DNA of 10,393 bases. Origin: Rhizobacter sp. (GTDB lineage Bacteria > Pseudomonadota > Gammaproteobacteria > Burkholderiales > Burkholderiaceae_C). Positions within the stretch are counted from its first letter, which is position 1. The number at the start of each line of letters is the position of its first letter. This document shows positions 6,761-10,393 of the stretch, piece after piece. The DNA is taken from assembly GCA_025360945.1 (NCBI GenBank), contig JANYBE010000024.1:1-10393 (forward strand), in the 5' to 3' direction. Both the position numbers and the translations under genes were made by a program. The notes below the pieces were generated by a model, which had not been told where the DNA came from, ran no database searches, and saw only the letters and a program-made list of their open reading frames with translations.

Positions 6761-7164
6761 AAGCGCTGGACACCAATGTGTTGGCCAGGTTCTTCGTCGA
6801 TGACCCCGACGACGCGCAAGCCAAGAAACAGCGGCCAGCGGCAGTCGCGGCGTTGTCCGATCGGACATTCGTTTCGGTCACCGTCATTTTGGAATTCGAA
6901 TGGGTGATGCGTGGGTTCTATGAACTCTCGCGCAAGGACATCGGCAAGGTTCTCAGGGCCCTGATGAGCATTGAACACGTGACCGTCGAGGACCGTGACG
7001 CTGTCTTGATCGCACTCGACGCGCTTGACAAGGGCTTGGACTTCGCCGATGCATTGCATATCGCCCGAAGCGGGCGCGCTACAGCGTTTGTCACCTTTGA
7101 TCAACGTCTGGCAAAGAGAGCAGCGAGCCTTGCACTGACCCCAACTGTTGAACTGCTGAACTGA
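6757..7164 (+). CDS. vapC: PIN-domain toxin, VapC family
   Basis: 135 residues, a normal VapC length. VapC toxins are Mg-dependent ribonucleases that typically cut tRNA or rRNA loops and stop translation when the antitoxin is degraded. The acidic PIN residues are all present: Asp5 in ALDTNVL, Glu46 in VILEFEW, Asp96 and Asp99 in DFADALH, and Asp115 in TFDQRL. The start at 6757 overlaps the antitoxin stop by 4 nt. The frame is open upstream to 6343, but that part runs under vapB and the promoter and has no family features. The gene appears intact and functional. It lies inside the tRNA-Leu islet, where such modules are common as stabilisers. Its RNA target cannot be read from sequence. Confidence 0.93.
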   Translation: MKALDTNVLARFFVDDPDDAQAKKQRPAAVAALSDRTFVSVTVILEFEWVMRGFYELSRKDIGKVLRALMSIEHVTVEDRDAVLIALDALDKGLDFADALHIARSGRATAFVTFDQRLAKRAASLALTPTVELLN

Positions 7165-7498
7165 GCACGCCACACGCTGGGGCATAGCACCCTCAAGCAT
7201 CCGATCGGCCGCCAAACATTGCGCATCCTGAATGCGTTCACATGGGCCCGTGCGCAATGGTCTTCTGGTGCCTCGGGTAGCCGTTCCATCGGCGCCGCCC
7301 CGGTCCAACGGGTCTTGCGGGACTCAATGCCTCTTGGGTGCAACGCGAAGCGCGGGGACTTTGCGCTTCACCGAGCCGGACGCATTGCGGTTTTATCCTG
7401 TAAGGGTACTCTGGTGGAGTTCCGGTCATTGGCCGAAACTGTCCACCGAGGCGTCAACTGCGCGCGGGACGGGACTTGACGCGCATCCTGGTCAATCA
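7165..7498. other. Non-coding gap between vapC and the substrate-binding protein gene
   Basis: 334 bp between convergent genes. Short open frames on both strands have no recognisable features. It contains a 16-bp match to the left tRNA-Leu fragment and its edge (7263-7278). No terminator, integrase remnant or transposon end was recognised. Confidence 0.6.
7263..7278 (-). repeat. Third scrap of the tRNA-Leu 3' end
   Basis: The 16 bp TTCTGGTGCCTCGGGT are identical to 6217-6232. Thirteen of them (7266-7278) match the CCA end, discriminator, acceptor 3' strand and first T-arm bases of tRNA-Leu (8908-8920). The flanking TTC matches only the left fragment. Beyond 7278 the sequence no longer resembles the tRNA. 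It is short enough that chance cannot be ruled out. Confidence 0.5.
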
Positions 7499-8488
7499 TC
7501 AGTCCGTCTCGCTGCCCAGACCAGAGCAGTCGACATAGGCATGCGCGAAACGTTGGCATGATGGACCGTTGCTGAAATCGGTGGAATTTCCTGCACGGCG
7601 TAGCGCGACATTAGAGCCTTCCTTGAAGAATGGATCGCGCGGAAAGTGGTACGGCGCCGGAGCGAATCGCGGCAACAAAAGAAGGCCGCCGTAGCTGCTT
7701 TCAGTTGCTCTTTGCGGGCTCCATGCCGCTTGCTTGATTGCCTCAGAGGCCTTCTCGGAAGCTAGAAACGCAATGAGTCGCCTCGATGCCTCCACTTCGT
7801 TGGAATCCGTCACTATCGCCGCAGAGAACACGGACATGAATTGAACCTCCGAAGGGATCGCCCCGACCAATTCGACGCCCGATGCATGAAGAATTTCGCT
7901 GACCGGCTGAAGCGCAAGTTCCACATCTCCGGCACCGACCATCGAGAGAGATTCACCAAATCGAGTCGAGACCTTGACGGCTTTGCTGTCGACTCCAAGC
8001 CGTGGAAACAGTGTGGTGGTCAAATAGACGCCGGTGGTGCTGGCCACGATGATGGACCTTGCGTTCAGCAGCGTTTGCTTGAAGGCGTCGACGGTGCTGA
8101 TGTCCGGCTGGGGTGCTCCAGCACGCACGGCCAGACCCAGGGGCGATTGTGCCAAATCGATGTCGGTTCCCGCGACGATCCGGCCTTCTGCAATGAGGTC
8201 GTTGAGGCCCTCCCTGGACATAATGACCATGTCCGCAGGGACGCCACGCCGAAGCTGCGCTGCAATCGTCTGTGGTCCGGTGCCTTGTGACGAGCCTGAG
8301 CCGGTGATTACCGCAATACCGGTCTCCAGCTCAAACTGCGGCAACGCATTCTGAAAGGCGGTCGCGAAGCCGCCAGACATGACGACTTTCACCTGAGCCA
8401 GCGCCTGGGTTGAGCACAGAACCGCCGCAACAAAAAGGCTGCTATAGAAAAGGGCGCGCCGTGCACGGATGAAGTGAGCAGTTTTCAT
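7499..8488 (-). CDS. Periplasmic substrate-binding protein (ModA/SBP_bac_11 type) with aberrant C-terminal tail
   Basis: 329 residues. A secretion signal is clear: basic start, hydrophobic core (about 12-25) and probable cleavage after ALA (29-31). The mature part resembles molybdate/sulfate-type periplasmic binding proteins: KVVMSGGFATAF (34-45), GSGSSQGT (63-70), RGVPADMVIM (81-90), ARSIIVAST (143-151) and the near-terminal FLASEKASEAIKQAAW (241-256). That last stretch is where such proteins normally end. Here the frame runs on about 70 residues, and from about residue 264 to 315 the DNA is repeat copy A (7543-7698), which also occurs as non-coding sequence beside the tRNA. The tail is therefore probably a read-through fusion. 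GAGGA (8495-8499) lies 6 nt before the ATG. No ABC permease or ATPase gene is adjacent. The ligand is unknown. The frame is open upstream to 9646, but that part crosses the tRNA and is not coding. Confidence 0.85.
   Translation of the reverse strand: MKTAHFIRARRALFYSSLFVAAVLCSTQALAQVKVVMSGGFATAFQNALPQFELETGIAVITGSGSSQGTGPQTIAAQLRRGVPADMVIMSREGLNDLIAEGRIVAGTDIDLAQSPLGLAVRAGAPQPDISTVDAFKQTLLNARSIIVASTTGVYLTTTLFPRLGVDSKAVKVSTRFGESLSMVGAGDVELALQPVSEILHASGVELVGAIPSEVQFMSVFSAAIVTDSNEVEASRRLIAFLASEKASEAIKQAAWSPQRATESSYGGLLLLPRFAPAPYHFPRDPFFKEGSNVALRRAGNSTDFSNGPSCQRFAHAYVDCSGLGSETD
7543..7698. repeat. Diverged repeat, copy A
   Basis: Aligns with copy B (8749-8900) over its whole length with only small gaps, at an offset of about 1,205 bp. 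The best block, 7584-7644 against 8789-8849, has about 10 mismatches in 61 bp by hand alignment. Other parts are weaker. This copy lies inside the 3' part of the substrate-binding protein gene and encodes its extra tail. The segment corresponding to the tRNA terminator in copy B is degenerate here. Confidence 0.8.
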
Positions 8489-8748
8489 GATTCGTCCTCG
8501 TTCGTCGGCGTGAGATCGCGGTCGCTCGCTTCTGCGTCGCGTCGTCTTCTTGACCGTAGCCGACGGCGTTCTGACTCCCGCAAAGCTCGCCAGCGACAGC
8601 CACGACGGTCCATCGTGCAACGTCCAGTGAGCCGCCGCACGCCCCCAGCCTGACGAGCAAAATTCTAGGCGCATTGCTCTGCTTTTGGGGGACATGCGCC
8701 AGGCAGTGCGCTCCTTGCCGGGACCCGCCGCGTCAACGTGAGACTCTC

Positions 8749-8900
8749 GCGCGAAACGATAGTCGACTTGACCGTCACAGAAAAGGGTGAATTTCAAGCA
8801 CGGCGTCGCGCGACATAAAAGCCATTTTTGCAGAAAGGATCGCGCGGAAGCGACATGGCACGGGAGCGAATCGCAGCGACAAAAAAGCAGCTGTCGCTGC
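8749..8900. repeat. Diverged repeat, copy B (tRNA-Leu trailer)
   Basis: Partner of copy A. Shared landmarks include GCGCGAAACG (8749-8758 / 7543-7552), GACCGT (8770 / 7564), GCACGGCGT (8798 / 7593), ATCGCGCGGAA (8839 / 7634) and GAGCGAATCGC (8864 / 7660). It begins 7 bp beyond the CCA end of tRNA-Leu and includes its terminator. On the minus strand it could encode RFAPVP, matching RFAPAP in the tail of the substrate-binding protein, but it has no start signal or upstream gene and is taken as non-coding. Confidence 0.8.
8881..8900 (-). terminator. Intrinsic terminator of tRNA-Leu
   Basis: On the minus strand: stem GCAGC (8900-8896), loop GACA, stem GCTGC (8891-8887), then six T (8886-8881). 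It starts 7 nt after the CCA end. A competing 9-bp stem, GCAGCGACA with TGTCGCTGC, spans 8900-8872. Position and form fit a factor-independent terminator for the tRNA. Confidence 0.75.
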
Positions 8901-8907
8901 ATCTTGT

Positions 8908-8992
8908 TGGTGCCTCGGGTCGGAATCGAACCGACACTCCTTGCGGAACGGGATTTTGAGTCCCGCGCGTCTACCGATTTCGCCACCGAGGC
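8908..8992 (-). tRNA. tRNA-Leu (anticodon CAA)
   Basis: An 85-nt class II tRNA with encoded CCA. On the minus strand the acceptor stem GCCTCGG (8992-8986) pairs with CCGAGGC (8918-8912), followed by discriminator A and CCA (8910-8908). The D arm contains GGTAGACGC. The anticodon stem CGGGA/TCCCG encloses loop CTCAAAA (8960-8954), giving anticodon CAA at 8958-8956, which reads UUG codons. The long variable arm and the T arm (GTCGG/CCGAC around TTCGATT) are intact. Everything from the anticodon loop to CCA is repeated exactly at 6220-6272, so this copy is the intact tRNA end of an integrated element. Confidence 0.97.
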
Positions 8993-9097
8993 CGGTGCTG
9001 TAGAGGGCGCGATTCTGCCACAGGCGCGGACCTTGAAATCGGGACGACACCCCCGACCCTTAGACTCGGCCTTCCCGCCGCCCAACCGGACCCGTGC
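8993..9097. promoter_or_regulatory. Divergent region between tRNA-Leu and the rhomboid gene
   Basis: 105 bp expected to carry the tRNA promoter on the minus strand and the rhomboid promoter on the plus strand. For the tRNA, CAGAAT (9017-9012 on the minus strand) is a reasonable -10 box followed by a GC-rich discriminator. TTTCAA (9038-9033) is a weak -35 box with a short 15-nt spacer. No plus-strand promoter was recognised. Confidence 0.4.
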
Positions 9098-9724
9098 ATG
9101 CCGCCCCTTCCATTCGTCACTCAGGCTCTGCTGCTGATCAACGTCGCGCTGTTCTGCCTCGACTTCCTCCTGAGCGGGTTGCTCACGCACTGGTTTGCCC
9201 TCTACCCGCTCGGTCACGGGTTCTTGCCATGGCAGGTCGTGACCTACGCTTTCCTGCATTTCGGCGGAGTGCACCTGCTGTTCAACATGCTCATGCTGTG
9301 GATGTTCGGCGGCGACGTCGAGCTGCGCTGGGGACCACGCAAGTATCTGCAGCTCTATTTCGTCAGCCTGCTCGTGGCAGCGCTCGCGCAGCTGATTCTC
9401 GCGCCGCTGTTCGGTTCGGGCGCGGCCACGATCGGCGCCTCGGGCGCGCTGTACGGCCTGCTCGTCGCCTTTGCGATGACTGACCCGGATCGCATGGTGA
9501 TGATGCTGATCCCGCCGATACCAATGAAGGCACGCACGATGGCGATCGTCTATGGAGCGCTGGAGCTCTACGTGCTGCTGCCGCCGTTCTTTCCGGGTGT
9601 CGGTTTCCTGAACTACCTGATGGGCAGCGTGGCGCACTTCGCGCACCTGGGCGGCATGCTCGGCGGCTTCCTGGTGCTGCGCTACTGGCGCCGCCAGCCG
9701 CCGTTCGCGCGGCGACGGCGCTGA
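9098..9724 (+). CDS. Rhomboid-family intramembrane serine protease
   Basis: 208 residues, a compact six-helix rhomboid of the inner membrane that cuts substrates within or near their membrane segments. The hydrophobic helices start at about residues 6, 45, 83, 108, 148 and 175. Key positions are present: HLLFN (59-63), the His-xxx-Asn stabilising the oxyanion; GASG (113-116) with nucleophile Ser115; and AHLGG (182-186) with catalytic His183. The loop between helices 1 and 2 carries the usual short amphipathic segment (HWFALYPLG). A basic tail (RRQPPFARRRR) follows the last helix. The start at 9098 puts a short leader before helix 1; only a weak ribosome binding site (CCGGA, 9086-9090) is seen. 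The gene converges on the AAA ATPase with a 4-bp gap. Substrates are unknown. Confidence 0.93.
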   Translation: MPPLPFVTQALLLINVALFCLDFLLSGLLTHWFALYPLGHGFLPWQVVTYAFLHFGGVHLLFNMLMLWMFGGDVELRWGPRKYLQLYFVSLLVAALAQLILAPLFGSGAATIGASGALYGLLVAFAMTDPDRMVMMLIPPIPMKARTMAIVYGALELYVLLPPFFPGVGFLNYLMGSVAHFAHLGGMLGGFLVLRYWRRQPPFARRRR

Positions 9725-9728
9725 CCCA

Positions 9729-10393
9729 TCACAACATCTTGGTCGCCTTCAAGTAGCGCTCGACATCGCGGTAGCTGGCGTCCTCGCCGGCGTATTTGAC
9801 GACATTGCGCACGGTGCGAAGCCATTCCAGCGTCGAGGGCTGAGCCTGGCCCAGCGCGGCTTCGAAGTCGGCCATCGTGAGCGCGCGCTCGGTGCCCGAG
9901 GCCAAGGCGTCCGACAGGGCCGATTCCTTGGCCATCTCGATCAAGCCATCGATATCGGCGCCCGAAAAATGCGCGGTACGCTGCGCGACAAGGTTCAGAT
10001 CGAAGTCCTGGACCGGCACGCCCGTCAGCTTGATGTCCAGCATCGCCCGGCGCGCGGCGGCATCGGGCGGCGGGACGAAGATCTGGCGCGAAAACCGACC
10101 CGGCCGGCGCATCGCCGGGTCGACGTCCCAGGGCATGTTGGTTGCGGCGAGCACCAGCACACCGCGGTTCTCACGGCCCACGCCGTCGAGCTGCGAGAGG
10201 AACTCGTTGACCACGGTGCGCGCGCTCGAACTGCCAGCCTTCGAGCGCGAATAGGCGAGCGCGTCGAGCTCGTCGAAGAACAGCACACAGGGCTGTTCGG
10301 CACGCGCCTTCGCGAACACCGCGGCCAGGTTGCGCTCGCTCTCGCCCATCCACATGTTCAGAATGTCTGAGATGCCGATCGACACGAAGTTCG
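9729..10393 (-). CDS. Classic-clade AAA ATPase, N-terminal part beyond window
   Basis: About 220 C-terminal residues of an AAA ATPase are visible. The frame runs off the right edge, and the GTG at 10385 is an internal codon, since the sequence before it (NF, then VSIGISDIL) matches the AAA region after Walker A. Numbering from 10385: WMGESERN (12-19); Walker B VLFFDELDA (34-42) with Asp38 and Glu39; sensor 1 Asn83 in AATN; arginine fingers Arg94 and Arg97 in RRPGRF; sensor-2 region GADIDGL. The C terminus (PSTLEWLRTVRNVV, then YRDVERYLK) resembles Cdc48/Vps4-like single AAA modules rather than FtsH or ClpX, and there is no protease domain. Family members remodel proteins as hexamers; the partner here is unknown. 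Walker A and any N-terminal domain lie outside the window. Confidence 0.9.
   Translation of the reverse strand, partial: NFVSIGISDILNMWMGESERNLAAVFAKARAEQPCVLFFDELDALAYSRSKAGSSSARTVVNEFLSQLDGVGRENRGVLVLAATNMPWDVDPAMRRPGRFSRQIFVPPPDAAARRAMLDIKLTGVPVQDFDLNLVAQRTAHFSGADIDGLIEMAKESALSDALASGTERALTMADFEAALGQAQPSTLEWLRTVRNVVKYAGEDASYRDVERYLKATKML

Larger units (their letters stand above)
8489..8907. other. Non-coding region between the substrate-binding protein gene and tRNA-Leu
   Basis: 419 bp. It holds the leader of the substrate-binding protein gene (ribosome binding site 8495-8499, no clear promoter seen), then repeat copy B (8749-8900), whose end nearest the tRNA contains a tRNA terminator. 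Open frames here are shadows that read through the tRNA. Confidence 0.65.

Noticed and set aside
8881..8900. A possible CRISPR-like or larger inverted-repeat structure near the tRNA
   Set aside because: The repeats here are a terminator hairpin followed by a T run. No regularly spaced repeats occur anywhere in the window.
8787..9137. Plus-strand open frame encoding RVGIEPTLLAERDFES
   Set aside because: It is the antisense reading of tRNA-Leu. The same peptide appears from the fragment at 6220-6272, a known kind of mis-annotation.
7499..9646. A 715-codon minus-strand open frame covering the binding-protein gene, its leader, tRNA-Leu and part of the rhomboid gene
   Set aside because: Only 7499-8488 has family features, a signal peptide and a ribosome binding site. 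The rest reads through a tRNA and against a real gene, as chance allows at high GC.

Overview
The window is high-GC chromosomal DNA whose protein sequences look betaproteobacterial, most likely Burkholderiales of the Rubrivivax/Leptothrix/Comamonadaceae type. That placement is an inference from the ValS, GalU and CysM sequences and the gene content; no search was run. Most of the window is housekeeping. One part, about 6.2-8.96 kb, is an accessory islet inserted at a tRNA-Leu gene.

Left block (1-4412): the 3' 2.5 kb of valS (valyl-tRNA synthetase, + strand). It converges on, and overlaps by 59 bp, a minus-strand gene of the D-2-hydroxyacid dehydrogenase fold. That protein has lost all three catalytic residues and two glycines of its NAD-binding motif. 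Divergent from it is galU (UDP-glucose pyrophosphorylase). Next block (4426-6161): a tight minus-strand run cysM -> NUDIX hydrolase -> tusA. cysM and the NUDIX gene are coupled by an ATGA overlap and tusA starts 24 nt further on. This pairs cysteine synthesis with sulfur relay to tRNA.

Islet (6220-8960): an intact tRNA-Leu(CAA) gene lies at 8908-8992 on the minus strand. An exact 53-bp copy of its 3' part, from the anticodon loop to CCA, lies at 6220-6272. This is the usual footprint of tyrosine-recombinase integration into a tRNA gene. Between the repeats are a vapBC-type toxin-antitoxin pair, with a strong promoter whose -35/-10 spacer is a palindrome, and a lone secreted molybdate/sulfate-type substrate-binding protein. 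No integrase is visible. A third, 13-16 bp scrap of the tRNA 3' end at 7263-7278 lies between these two genes, so the islet may be two modules stacked at one site. A diverged repeat of about 150 bp (7543-7698 and 8749-8900) lies beside the tRNA in one copy. In the other copy it encodes an aberrant C-terminal tail on the substrate-binding protein. Removing the insert would put tRNA-Leu only 58 bp upstream of cysM.

Right block (8993-10393): a short region divergent from the tRNA, a rhomboid-family intramembrane serine protease (+), and, converging with a 4-nt gap, the C-terminal part of a classic-clade AAA ATPase (-) that runs off the window.
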